A stretch of 50,032 bases of DNA, from NCBI GenBank assembly GCA_021732845.1, contig JAKFUF010000208.1, positions 1 through 50,032 on the forward strand, in the 5' to 3' direction. Shown in pieces: positions 1-8,378 of this stretch. The stretch's first letter is position 1; every line of letters begins with the position of its first letter. The notes beneath the pieces were generated by a model, which saw only the letters and a list, made by a program, of their open reading frames with translations, did no database searches and was not told the DNA's origin. Made by a program: the position numbers and the translations under genes. The DNA comes from Planctomycetaceae bacterium (GTDB lineage: Bacteria; Planctomycetota; Planctomycetia; Planctomycetales; Planctomycetaceae).

Positions 1-1
1 T

Positions 2-1525
2 TCTGGGGGTGGACACACCGGAGGCCACTTCGGTGGTGGGGCGATCCATCATTCCGGAGGCTACGGCGGCGGCACGGTGCATCATGGGGGATCGGGAGCG
101 ATCCACCATTCCGGCGGATACGGCGGCGGGACAATCCATCACGGTGGTACCGGAGCAATTCATCATTCTGGCGGATATGGCGGCGGCGTCATTCATCACG
201 GCGGCACGGGGGCGATCCATCATTCCGGGGGATACGGCGGCGGAACCCTGCATCAGCATTATTCCGGGACTTCCGGCATCAACCTGGGTCACCGCCACCT
301 GACACAGGGCCAGTATCAGGGGAACTCGCTGAACCTTGGCGGACACCATGTCCATTTGGGAAACAGTGGCTACCGCCCCTCGTATTACCACCACAATTTC
401 TACCAGGGATCGTGGAATCAAGGCGGGTGGAACAACGGTGGCTACGGCGGATATGGGAGCTACGGCCACTATTATCGGCCGGTCTCGTGGGGGCTGGGCG
501 GCTGGGGTCTCGGGCGGATCATCTACTCCAGTGGTTACTCCAACTACTACAACCCGTATTACGGATCGGGAATTTACTCGACGGGAACTGCCGGCGGACC
601 AGTCTACAACTACTCCCAGCCGATCCCGGTCGCCACGGCGGCGGCAACCCCCGCCACGCCATCCAATCAGGCGCTCCAGTTGTTCGATTCCGCCCGCGAA
701 TCGTTTTACAACAGCCGATCGGAAATTGCCCTGCAGTATGTGGACGCCGCCATCAAACTCACACCGGACGATGCGGTCCTGCATGAATTCCGTGGTGTGA
801 CGCTGTTTACGCTGGGACGCTACGAAGAGGCCGCCGGGGTGGTGCATGCCGTGCTGGCGGTGGGTCCCGGCTGGGACTGGGCAACGCTCCGCAGCTTGTA
901 CCCTTCGGTCTCTGTCTTTGAAAACCAGTTGCGGACCCTGGAAAACGTCCGCGACCAAAATCCGCAGCGCGCCGATGTCCGCTTCCTGCTCGCCTATCTC
1001 TACCTGTCGGAAGGCTTTCCACAGTCCGCCGAGAAGCAATTGTCGCGGGTTGTCGCCCTCCGGCCAGACGATCAGCTCGCCGCCCAGTTGCTCTCCATGC
1101 TGAAGGGGACAACTCCAGCCACCGGCGGCACCAATCCCGGTCCGTCGGCACCTTCCGCGACACCCACCCCCGTCAATCCCCCGGTCATCCAGCCACCAGC
1201 AACTGGCACTGATGCGGCCACGCCAGCCACCCCCGGCTCGCGGGTTGATCCGGCGGCGATGGTGGGCACCTGGTCGGCAGCTCGTGGTGATGACAAGTTT
1301 GACCTCGTACTCAATGCCGACGGGACGTTTGCCTGGAAGTTTGTCGAAAAAGACAAGACTGAATCTTTCGGGGGCAAATATACGGTTCAGGGCAGCCTGA
1401 TCGTACTGGAACGCTCGGAGGGCGGTGCCTTGGTGGCGAACATCATTCCGGATGGCGACAAAAAGTTCAATTTCAAGCTCGTTGGCACCGACGCGGGTGA
1501 CAAGGGGTTGGATTTCGCGAAGTAA
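2..1525 (+). CDS. TPR protein with Gly/His-rich tandem repeats (5' end outside window)
   Basis: The reading frame is open from base 2, so the true start lies upstream; 507 residues are visible. The N-terminal part is a Gly/His/Tyr-rich low-complexity region with four 19-residue repeats of the type GAIHHSGGYGGGTIHHGGT, followed by Tyr/Gly-rich sequence ending near base 600. The middle (about bases 660-1110) has TPR-like helices, for example LFDSARESFYNSRSEIALQY and LRPDDQLAAQLLSML. A Pro/Thr linker leads to a C-terminal domain of about 85 residues (GTWSAARGDDKFDLVLNADG) that looks like a small beta-rich module. A hairpin terminator follows the stop codon. The TPR part suggests a scaffold or protein-binding role and the His/Gly part might bind metal or surfaces; both are inference. 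Confidence 0.8.
   Translation, partial: SGGGHTGGHFGGGAIHHSGGYGGGTVHHGGSGAIHHSGGYGGGTIHHGGTGAIHHSGGYGGGVIHHGGTGAIHHSGGYGGGTLHQHYSGTSGINLGHRHLTQGQYQGNSLNLGGHHVHLGNSGYRPSYYHHNFYQGSWNQGGWNNGGYGGYGSYGHYYRPVSWGLGGWGLGRIIYSSGYSNYYNPYYGSGIYSTGTAGGPVYNYSQPIPVATAAATPATPSNQALQLFDSARESFYNSRSEIALQYVDAAIKLTPDDAVLHEFRGVTLFTLGRYEEAAGVVHAVLAVGPGWDWATLRSLYPSVSVFENQLRTLENVRDQNPQRADVRFLLAYLYLSEGFPQSAEKQLSRVVALRPDDQLAAQLLSMLKGTTPATGGTNPGPSAPSATPTPVNPPVIQPPATGTDAATPATPGSRVDPAAMVGTWSAARGDDKFDLVLNADGTFAWKFVEKDKTESFGGKYTVQGSLIVLERSEGGALVANIIPDGDKKFNFKLVGTDAGDKGLDFAK
38..265 (+). repeat. 57-bp in-frame tandem repeat, four units
   Basis: Four consecutive 57-bp units (38-94, 95-151, 152-208, 209-265) each encode 19 residues beginning GAIHHSGGYGGG. 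Most differences are third-base changes and the last unit diverges at its end (LHQHYS). The array probably continues upstream of the window, since the first 36 bases are also Gly/His coding. Confidence 0.9.
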
Positions 1526-1556
1526 GCCACGGACGCGGCTGGCAAAGTGGACAGAC

Positions 1557-1595
1557 ACGGGCCGGACGGCGATGCTGTCCGGTCCGTTGCTTTTT
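1557..1595 (+). terminator. Rho-independent terminator after the TPR gene
   Basis: The arms CCGGAC (1562-1567) and GTCCGG (1577-1582) extend outward as ACGG/CCGT and are followed by a T-run at 1591-1595. It sits between the TPR gene stop and the next gene, and argues that the phosphatase starts downstream of it. Confidence 0.65.
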
Positions 1596-1627
1596 GTTGT
1601 GTCACGGTCGCCCATGGAAAGGCACCC

Positions 1628-2317
1628 TTGAAATTCGCCTGCGTCCTTCTGGTTCTGGGAGTCTTGCTGGGGTATCAGGCGGCTTCGCTCGGCGGGTTCG
1701 CGTGGCTGCTGCTCTGGCCGGCATGTTCCAGTCTGGCCGTCGGCGTGGCTTACCTGCAGGGCCATCCCGCCCTCTATGGCAAACGTGCGGACGGTTCACG
1801 GAATACCCTGTCGCTGCTGCTGCTGCCCTATCTCGGCGTCGTGTGGACGGTCTGGAACGCCTACCGGTGGTTCAGCCGCGAGTCGCCGGCGGATGAGTTG
1901 CTGCCGGGACTGTGGCTCGGGCGCAGGCTGCTGCCGGGTGAAGTCGCCCCGGAAATCACCCTGATTGTCGATTTGACGTGTGAACTGAGTGAGCCACGGA
2001 TGAACCTGGTTGGGCGGGAGTACCTGGCCTTTCCGATTCTCGATGCCTCGGTTCCCACAGTGGCTCAGGCCATACGCTGCGCTGACGAGATCCTGCGACA
2101 TTCGGGGGTGACGTTGATTCACTGCGCACAGGGACATGGCCGCACGGGCACGCTGGCGGCCATCGTCCTGTTACGAAAAGGCGTGGCTCAAACTCCCGAG
2201 GAGGCCGTCCGCCAGCTTCAGGCCGTGCGGCCCAAGCTGAAGCTCAGCCGCCGCCAAATGGCGTTTGTCCAAATGGTTGCAGCGGAACTTCAGCGGATGG
2301 CCAGGGACCGGAACTGA
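1628..2317 (+). CDS. Membrane-anchored tyrosine/dual-specificity-type phosphatase
   Basis: A 229-residue protein starting with TTG. This start was chosen because GGAAAGG lies 5-6 bases upstream and because the longer GTG start at 1547 would precede the terminator hairpin. The first 80 or so residues contain three hydrophobic segments (KFACVLLVLGVLLGY; FAWLLLWPACSSLAVGVAYL; LSLLLLPYLGVVWTVW). The C-terminal domain carries the phosphatase P-loop HCAQGHGRTG, matching HCxxGxxR, with the nucleophile at Cys166 and the phosphate-binding Arg172. An Asp in FPILDASVP could be the general acid. The family removes phosphate from proteins or other phospho-monoesters through a cysteinyl-phosphate. The substrate cannot be told from sequence; the membrane segments suggest a membrane-associated or lipid-linked one. 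Confidence 0.8.
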   Translation: MKFACVLLVLGVLLGYQAASLGGFAWLLLWPACSSLAVGVAYLQGHPALYGKRADGSRNTLSLLLLPYLGVVWTVWNAYRWFSRESPADELLPGLWLGRRLLPGEVAPEITLIVDLTCELSEPRMNLVGREYLAFPILDASVPTVAQAIRCADEILRHSGVTLIHCAQGHGRTGTLAAIVLLRKGVAQTPEEAVRQLQAVRPKLKLSRRQMAFVQMVAAELQRMARDRN

Positions 2318-2359
2318 CCATTCGGGCTTTGGATAAGGACCGGAGAAAGAGCTGGTCTT

Positions 2360-4645
2360 TCACTCCTTCGGCTTCGCCATCCGCTGCTGGAACGCGTCGC
2401 TCTTCACGATCTCCAGCACGAGCGCCGTCATGCGGTCCTGCTGGGCTTTGACGCGGTCGCAGATCACGTCGACGGTGCATTGGTCGTACTCTTCCAAGCC
2501 ACGGCCGATGGCGTAGGTCAGCAGTTTGCCGGCGAGGCAGCGGCGGAATTCGTCCTGCTTGGTTTTCAACACCTGCATCAGTTCGGCGGGATTTTTAAAC
2601 GACTGCCCGCTGGGCAGGACGCCGGCGGCGTCCACATCGAAGTCGCCATCCTTGGTCCGCCACTGGCCGATGGCGTTGTAGTTTTCCAGCCCGAAGCCGA
2701 GGGGGTCCATCCGGGAATGGCAGGCGGCACAGCCGGGGTCGGCGCGGTGCTGCTCCAACCGCTGCCGCAGGGAGCCGGTCGGTTTCTCCTTGCGGAATTC
2801 CTTGAGCGGCGGGACGTTCGGCGGGGGCGGGGGCGGCGGTGTGCCCAGCAGGTTTTCCAAGACCCATTTGCCGCGCTTCACGGGTGAGGTACGCGTGGGG
2901 TTGGAAGTGACTGTCAGAATGCTGGCGTGTCCCAGCAAGCCGCTCCGCTGGTCGGCGGGAAGCGCGACGCGCCTAAACTCGTCGCCCTTCACGTCGGGGA
3001 TGCCGTAGTGCTTGGCCAGCCGGGCGTTGACGAACGAAAAGTTCGCGTCGAGCACGTCGAGCAGGCTGCGGTCCTCGTGCAGCATGACGGCGAAGAACAT
3101 CTCCGTTTCAATCCGCATGTCGTCCCGCAGGGAATCAAACTCGGGAAACGTCTTGCGGTCGGGGGTGACCGTCTGCAGGTTGCGCAACTGGAGCCACTGG
3201 CCGGTGAAATTCTCCACCAGGGCATTGGACTTCGGATCCTTCAGCATCCGCCGCACCTGAGTTTCCAACTCCGTCCGCAGCGTCCCTTGCTGAGCATGCC
3301 GGAACAGCTCTTCATCGGGGAGACTGCTCCACAGGAAGTAGGAGAGCCGCGAGGCGAGTTCATAATCGCTGATGCGGTGGGCCGCGGCATCCGTGGGTGG
3401 GTCGAGTTCCACGCGAAACAGGAACTGCGGCGAAACCAGCACCGCCTGGACCGCCACCTGGATCCCGCGTTCAAACCGGTCGCCCTGGCTCTGGGCCAGT
3501 TGCACCAGCCGTACCAGGCGCTCGACCTCTTCATCCGTGGCCGGCCGCCGGAAGGCGCGGCTCGCGAACGGCTTCAAAATCGTTCGCGCACAGGCCGCCG
3601 CGTCGCCCTTCGTCGGCTGGCAGGTGATGAGCCGTTTGTGCGATTCTGGCAGGTCTGCCGGCAGCACCCCGATCGGTCCCTTCACGGCGATCCATTCGAT
3701 GTGCAGGTTGCGGTCGCCTTTGAGTTTCGGGTCGGGATCGTTCGGCCTGTAGTAGTCGTTGATGAACGACGCACTGAAGGTGTGCTTGCCCGGTTCGACC
3801 CTCAACGTAATGTCGTAGTTCTCGTAGTTGCCGCTGGCGGCGGTGACATCAAAGGTTTGCAGTTCCTTGCCATCGAACTTGGCTGTCATCCGCGCCGGAT
3901 CCGGCCCGGCCTGGTCGCCGTAGGCCCGTGCCCGCAGGACATAATCCGCTGCGGCTGGGAATTCAAACTCGTGAGCGACTTCGCCGCTTGAAGCCAGAGT
4001 CTTTCCGGGGCCTTGCTTGACCGGAGCCTGGTCCGGGTCGCCGCTGACAATCGCCGCCTTCACCACGCGGTCGGCGGCTGCCAGGTAGCGTTCGAACAGC
4101 ACCGGTGGCAGCGAGAGCACATCGCCGATGTTGTCGAAGCCATAGCCAACATCGTCCGAAGGAAAGTCATCCGCCGGACGCAGGCTGATCCCCATCAGGT
4201 CGCGAATCGTATTGTTGTACTCGGCGCGGTTCAGCCGACGGATGGTCACCCGCCCGGGCCGTGGCTGGGAACAATCAATTTTCAGAATGCTGTTGTCGAG
4301 CCACCGGACAATCCGCTCGCGTTCCTCAGGCGAAGGCTGTGGCTTGCCCTCCGGCGGCATCAGTTCGTCCGACAGCGTTTGCCGGATTTTCTCCCAAGAC
4401 TTCTTGCCGGCCCGAATCGACTCGGCATTCGTGAACTTGTCGATGGCGATTTCCGCCTTCGGCTTCTCTCCCGCGTGACACGCACCGCAATATTTAGTGA
4501 GCACCGGGGCGATGTCCCGGTTGTAGTCGACCTGAGCCACGGGTTTGAGGTCGACCGGTTCGTCCGCTCGTGTGATGACGCACCCGCATGCCACAATGCC
4601 GGTGAAGGCCAATGCGGCGAACAGTTTCAGACGGAAGTTGTGCAT
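2360..4645 (-). CDS. Planctomycete cytochrome-type protein, DUF1587/DUF1592/DUF1588/DUF1585
   Basis: A 761-residue exported protein. A hydrophobic N-terminal segment (LKLFAALAFTGIVACGC) is followed by a heme-type motif CGACH at residues 53-57, in the module seen in planctomycete cytochrome-c-like proteins. Then come sequences typical of DUF1587 (VTIRRLNRAEYNNTIRDLMG), a beta-rich carbohydrate-binding-like stretch, DUF1595/DUF1592 (SRLSYFLWSSLPDEEL), DUF1588 with a second motif CAACH (GCAACHSRMDPLGFGLENY), and DUF1585 at the end. Such proteins are abundant in planctomycetes, usually beside a DUF1552 partner; no partner is visible here, so it is solitary. The precise reaction of this family is not settled; a periplasmic redox role with polysaccharide substrates is an inference from its CBM-like part. 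Confidence 0.9.
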   Translation of the reverse strand: MHNFRLKLFAALAFTGIVACGCVITRADEPVDLKPVAQVDYNRDIAPVLTKYCGACHAGEKPKAEIAIDKFTNAESIRAGKKSWEKIRQTLSDELMPPEGKPQPSPEERERIVRWLDNSILKIDCSQPRPGRVTIRRLNRAEYNNTIRDLMGISLRPADDFPSDDVGYGFDNIGDVLSLPPVLFERYLAAADRVVKAAIVSGDPDQAPVKQGPGKTLASSGEVAHEFEFPAAADYVLRARAYGDQAGPDPARMTAKFDGKELQTFDVTAASGNYENYDITLRVEPGKHTFSASFINDYYRPNDPDPKLKGDRNLHIEWIAVKGPIGVLPADLPESHKRLITCQPTKGDAAACARTILKPFASRAFRRPATDEEVERLVRLVQLAQSQGDRFERGIQVAVQAVLVSPQFLFRVELDPPTDAAAHRISDYELASRLSYFLWSSLPDEELFRHAQQGTLRTELETQVRRMLKDPKSNALVENFTGQWLQLRNLQTVTPDRKTFPEFDSLRDDMRIETEMFFAVMLHEDRSLLDVLDANFSFVNARLAKHYGIPDVKGDEFRRVALPADQRSGLLGHASILTVTSNPTRTSPVKRGKWVLENLLGTPPPPPPPNVPPLKEFRKEKPTGSLRQRLEQHRADPGCAACHSRMDPLGFGLENYNAIGQWRTKDGDFDVDAAGVLPSGQSFKNPAELMQVLKTKQDEFRRCLAGKLLTYAIGRGLEEYDQCTVDVICDRVKAQQDRMTALVLEIVKSDAFQQRMAKPKE

Positions 4646-4985
4646 AGGGCAGGACCAAACGGAGTCTGGCTGAGATCAGGCGGGGCTGGTCCATGGTAGC
4701 CCGCCTGTGGCTGCGCCGTCAAATCGCGGTTTGGCGGCCGGTTGATTCCCGCTGAATCCAAGTCCTCAGGTGCCGCCCAAAAAAAATGGCATCGGACTAG
4801 ACAATCACCCGCCGGACGGTAAACTAGTAAGTAGAGATTGAATCCCAATATCAATTGACACTGACTGGCAGTGTCCAATTTGTGGCCAGTCTCCCGGATC
4901 AGCCAGCCTTTTCGCCAGCAATCTCCGGTTCGTGCGTGCCCGAATGGTTCGGGCCGCGATCGAATCTCCCTGCGAAAGGTCTGAC
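4646..4985. other. Divergent intergenic region (340 bp)
   Basis: The region lies between the divergently transcribed DUF1592 and DUF1559 genes and must hold both promoters. It contains an A-run near 4780-4787 and one clear inverted repeat (4853-4880). No further gene is visible. Confidence 0.5.
4853..4880. promoter_or_regulatory. Inverted repeat, possible operator
   Basis: The arms AATTGACACTG and CAGTGTCCAATT are separated by ACTGG in the divergent intergenic region, about 106 bases before the DUF1559 start. There is no T-run on the plus side, so an operator is more likely than a terminator. The role is inferred from position only. Confidence 0.35.
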
Positions 4986-5864
4986 ATGACTGGCACCCGG
5001 CTGCGTCCCCGTGGCTTCACGCTTATCGAACTTCTGGTGGTGATCGCCATCATCGCCATTCTCGTGGCTCTGCTGTTGCCCGCCGTCCAACAGGCACGGG
5101 AGTCGGCCCGTCGGTCGCAGTGCATCAACAACCTCAAGCAGATGGGGCTGGCGATGCACAACTATCACGACACCTTCCGCGTTTTTCCGGGAGCGGAAAA
5201 CGGCGGCGGCTCACTGGGTGCGGCCAGTGCCTTCACCTCGATCTTGCCGTATGTCGACCAGGCAAATCTGTACAACTTGTACAATTTCTCGCTGGGCAAC
5301 AGTCACGCCGACAATGTGCCCGCAACCAGCCGGACGATTCCGGTCTACATGTGCCCGAGCGCGGCGCTGCGACGGCAGATGCCCAACGCCACCTGCAACG
5401 AGACCCGTGCTCCCGGTACCTATGCCGTTTGCACCGGCAGCCTCGATCCCTACGGTTCGACAGCCCGCAACAATGGCGCGATTGTGATGCCGAACTCCGG
5501 CAGCACGCGGATGAGCGACATGCTCGACGGCTCGACCAACACGCTCCTGGTTGGCGAATCCGCCTTCAACCTTCCAGATTACCTATGGTCTTCGCCGGCG
5601 GCCTGTGCCGGGCAGCAGCGGTGGGGCTTCACCTATTGGGCGTCGCCGTATCCCCTGGCCACCGCCTTTACCACGATGGCTCCCTTCAACCCCAAGTCGG
5701 GTGGTTCGGCCAACCTCACCCGGTTCCGCAGCGATCATCCGGGTGGCATCGTGAATTTCACGCTGGTTGACGGCTCGGTCCGGGCTTTGAGCCAAAACAT
5801 CAGCCAGACAATTCTCGACAGCCTCGGCACGCGTGCCGGCGGTGAGATTGTCGGCGACTTCTAA
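4986..5864 (+). CDS. DUF1559 protein with prepilin-type N-terminus
   Basis: A 292-residue protein of the large planctomycete DUF1559 family. The N-terminus carries the type IV prepilin cleavage/methylation motif [20 protein letters not shown], followed by the family hallmark [20 protein letters not shown] and a helix leading to NYHDT. The C-terminus has [16 protein letters not shown], the H-x-G-G-x-x-x-x-x-x-D-G-S signature of the family. The ATG at 4986 is preferred over an upstream GTG at 4932 because AAAGG lies 8 bases before it and the prepilin leader is then of normal length. These proteins are thought to be pseudopilin-like surface or periplasmic proteins; their function is not established. 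A small lipoprotein gene follows, a pairing common in this group. Confidence 0.93.
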   Translation: MTGTRLRPRGFTLIELLVVIAIIAILVALLLPAVQQARESARRSQCINNLKQMGLAMHNYHDTFRVFPGAENGGGSLGAASAFTSILPYVDQANLYNLYNFSLGNSHADNVPATSRTIPVYMCPSAALRRQMPNATCNETRAPGTYAVCTGSLDPYGSTARNNGAIVMPNSGSTRMSDMLDGSTNTLLVGESAFNLPDYLWSSPAACAGQQRWGFTYWASPYPLATAFTTMAPFNPKSGGSANLTRFRSDHPGGIVNFTLVDGSVRALSQNISQTILDSLGTRAGGEIVGDF

Positions 5865-6017
5865 TTCCACTCGGCGTCGTTGATTCCAGATTCGCCCCCG
5901 TCACCACAGAACAGCGGTGATCAGGTGCCTCACAGCGCTGGTAATCGGTGTGCTGACCACTGGCCTGAAGTTACTTATCCATCAACAGGCAGGCTCGCGC
6001 CAGAATGCGGGCTCGTC

Positions 6018-6518
6018 ATGGAGCATGAGTCGATGGAAGTCGAAGAAGCAATTTCCTGGAACGCGGCCTGGGCAGGAGTGCTGATCCCGCTTTTGGTGGC
6101 CATCTCGTTGAGTGGTTGCGGTGGAGAGCCAACGCCGATCATGGTTCCCGCCAGCGGCACCGTGACTTTGGATGGCAAGCCACTGGATGCGGGTACAATT
6201 CGGTTCATCCCGGCTCCGCCATTTCAGGGCCGGGCGGCCTACGGGACGATCGAGGACGGCAAGTTTTCGATCCCCGGCGACCGTGGCCTGGTCAGCGGGA
6301 ATCATCGTGTGGAAATCGAAAGTGCCGTATCCTGGGGCTTCGAAGTCGACGACGAAGAGGCCTACACCAAAAGGTCCAAAGAAGGCTGGACGCCGCCTCC
6401 CGGCGCGATCCCGCCGAAATACAACCGACAGTCGACACTGACGCGGCTGGTCGACCCCGGCGCGCCCCAGGTGTTCAAATTTGAACTGAAATCGACGGAC
6501 GAAACCAAAGCTCCGTGA
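6018..6518 (+). CDS. Small lipoprotein with carboxypeptidase-regulatory-like fold
   Basis: A 166-residue protein with a hydrophobic leader ending in the lipobox-like ISLSGC, so likely a lipoprotein. After it comes VPASGTVTLDGKPLDAGTIRFIP and later GTIEDGKFSIPGDRGLVSGNH, the beta-sandwich pattern typical of the planctomycete lipoproteins encoded just after DUF1559 genes. The ATG at 6018 gives a short basic-poor leader; the ATG at 6033 is an alternative, and the frame is open far upstream (5880), which is probably not translated. It lies 153 bases after the DUF1559 gene and is probably cotranscribed. Function unknown. Confidence 0.8.
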   Translation: MEHESMEVEEAISWNAAWAGVLIPLLVAISLSGCGGEPTPIMVPASGTVTLDGKPLDAGTIRFIPAPPFQGRAAYGTIEDGKFSIPGDRGLVSGNHRVEIESAVSWGFEVDDEEAYTKRSKEGWTPPPGAIPPKYNRQSTLTRLVDPGAPQVFKFELKSTDETKAP

Positions 6519-6591
6519 ACGCATTGACCTGTCTGGCTGTCGGCTCAATCCGCCAACCGGGCAGATTTCTCCCCAACGTAAAGGACTCGAC

Positions 6592-8265
6592 ATGCTGTGG
6601 CGTACTCTCATTGCTGTGGCACTGCTGGTGGGGGCCGCAACTCCGCGCGTCGCCCAGGCACACTTTCTGTGGATCGTGACGGAATCGACGGCCGAGAAGT
6701 CGGCCGGAAAGGTCAAGGTTTACTTCGGCGAATCCGCCGAGCCAGATGACCCATCCCTGCTGGACCGTGTGACCAAGGCCCAAGTCTGGGCGATCAAGGA
6801 CGGCGGCAAGCCAGAAGCTGTCGTCCTCAACGTGACCAAGGGGGCCGATGCCCTGGAAGCCGAGCTGCCCGTCGAGCTGAAGAATGCCCCGATTGTGCTG
6901 AAGCACAGCCTGGGCGTGCTGGCCCGTGGCGACAGCACATTCCTGCTCCAGTACTACGCCAAGGCGTATCCCTCGCCACTGCCCGGCACATGGCGCGGCG
7001 TCAACGACCTCGAAAAACTTCCCCTGGAAGTCGTTCCCACGATCGACGGTGACAAAGTCAGGTTCCAGGTCGAGTGGCAGGGCAAGACTCAGCCCGGTGA
7101 CACGGTGACCATCGTCGGTCCGGGCATTGACGGGAAGATTGAAGGCACCACCGACGACAACGGCGTCTTCAGCGCCGCGCTCAAGACGGGCGGCCTGTTC
7201 TCGATCCGTGCCAAGCATGTCGAGACCGTGAAGGGTGAAGTCGACGGCAAGGCGTACGGCGAAATCCGTCACTACTCGACCCTCACCGTGAATCTGACCC
7301 CAGCCAAGGCCGTGCCTGTGGCCCACACCTTACCCGACTACCCACAAGCGATCACCAGCTTCGGTGGAGCGGTGGACGCTGACTGGCTGTACGTGTACGG
7401 CGGCCACCATGGTGCCGCCCACAGCTACTCTCAGGAAGGCCAGTCGGGCGATTTCCGCCGGCTGAACCTCAAGGCTCCCCAAAGCTGGGAAGACCTGCCC
7501 GGCGGTCCCAAGCTGACCGGCCTGGCGCTGGTGGCTTACAAGGGGATGCTCTACCGCGTGGGTGGCTTCACCGCGACCAACAAGGAAAACGAGAAGGAAA
7601 GTATTGTTTCCCAGGCTGACTTCGCCCGGTTCAATCCCGAAACAAAGACTTGGGAAAATCTCCCTCCGCTGCCTGAGCCACGCTCTTCGCTGGACGCCGC
7701 CGTGGTTGGCAATACCCTGTTCGTCGTGGGTGGCTGGAACATGCAGGCCGGCAAAGACACGGTCTGGCACGAGACCGCCTGGTCCGTCGACCTGTCGGCC
7801 GAGAAGCTCGTGTGGACGGCCATCCCCAATCCTCCGTTCCAGCGCCGGGCCGTGGCTGTCGCCGCCTTCAAGGACAAGCTGTACGTCATCGGTGGCATGA
7901 AGCAAAAGGGTGGAACAACGATGGAAGTTGGCATCTACGATCCGGCCACCAAGGCCTGGTCGGAAGGGCCGGCACTGCCTGGCACCGGCATGGATGGCTT
8001 TGGCTCGTCGGCCTTCGCCACCAACACCACGCTGTTCGCCACGACCATGTCCGGCTCGCTGCTGCAACTTAACGCAGCCGGCACGGCTTGGGAATTCGCA
8101 GCTCAGCTCGCGAAGCCCCGCTTCTTCCACCGCCTGCTGTCCTGGCAGGGTGACCGCGTGGTCATCGTCGCCGGTGCCAGCATGAAGTCGGGCAAGATCA
8201 CGAGCCTGGAAGCGTTTGCCCAGCCTGCACCTGCGGCGGCCGCCACCGCCGCAGGGGGTGAGTAA
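6592..8265 (+). CDS. Secreted DUF4198-like plus Kelch-repeat protein
   Basis: A 557-residue protein with a signal peptide (LIAVALLVGAATPRVAQAHF). The mature protein begins HFLWIV, as in DUF4198-type periplasmic proteins implicated in metal handling, and the first 230 residues look like that beta-rich module (GDTVTIVGPGIDGKIEGTTD). From about residue 240 there are Kelch beta-propeller blades: LYVYGGHHG, LYRVGGFTA, LFVVGGWNM, LYVIGGMKQ, each with the GG pair and following aromatic pattern. It lies 73 bases after the lipoprotein gene and may be cotranscribed. The combination suggests an extracytoplasmic binding protein; ligand and role are unknown. Confidence 0.8.
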   Translation: MLWRTLIAVALLVGAATPRVAQAHFLWIVTESTAEKSAGKVKVYFGESAEPDDPSLLDRVTKAQVWAIKDGGKPEAVVLNVTKGADALEAELPVELKNAPIVLKHSLGVLARGDSTFLLQYYAKAYPSPLPGTWRGVNDLEKLPLEVVPTIDGDKVRFQVEWQGKTQPGDTVTIVGPGIDGKIEGTTDDNGVFSAALKTGGLFSIRAKHVETVKGEVDGKAYGEIRHYSTLTVNLTPAKAVPVAHTLPDYPQAITSFGGAVDADWLYVYGGHHGAAHSYSQEGQSGDFRRLNLKAPQSWEDLPGGPKLTGLALVAYKGMLYRVGGFTATNKENEKESIVSQADFARFNPETKTWENLPPLPEPRSSLDAAVVGNTLFVVGGWNMQAGKDTVWHETAWSVDLSAEKLVWTAIPNPPFQRRAVAVAAFKDKLYVIGGMKQKGGTTMEVGIYDPATKAWSEGPALPGTGMDGFGSSAFATNTTLFATTMSGSLLQLNAAGTAWEFAAQLAKPRFFHRLLSWQGDRVVIVAGASMKSGKITSLEAFAQPAPAAAATAAGGE

Positions 8266-8378
8266 CGACGCTTGCTCGCCTTCGGGGCGTGCTGGTCAGT
8301 TTTGCTCGCTGCGGAACCCCTGGCGCGGATGGGTGGCTGCGCCCGAGAGGCCGGGGCAAATTGATGACAGGACGAGGC

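Noticed and set aside
2927-3991. Plus-strand open frame of 354 codons inside the DUF1592 gene
   Set aside because: Shadow frame of the minus-strand gene; composition and lack of motifs do not support coding.
5880-6017. Upstream extension of the lipoprotein gene
   Set aside because: The stretch to 6018 has unlikely composition and would push the lipobox to residue 75 or so; a signal peptide at the start is more sensible.
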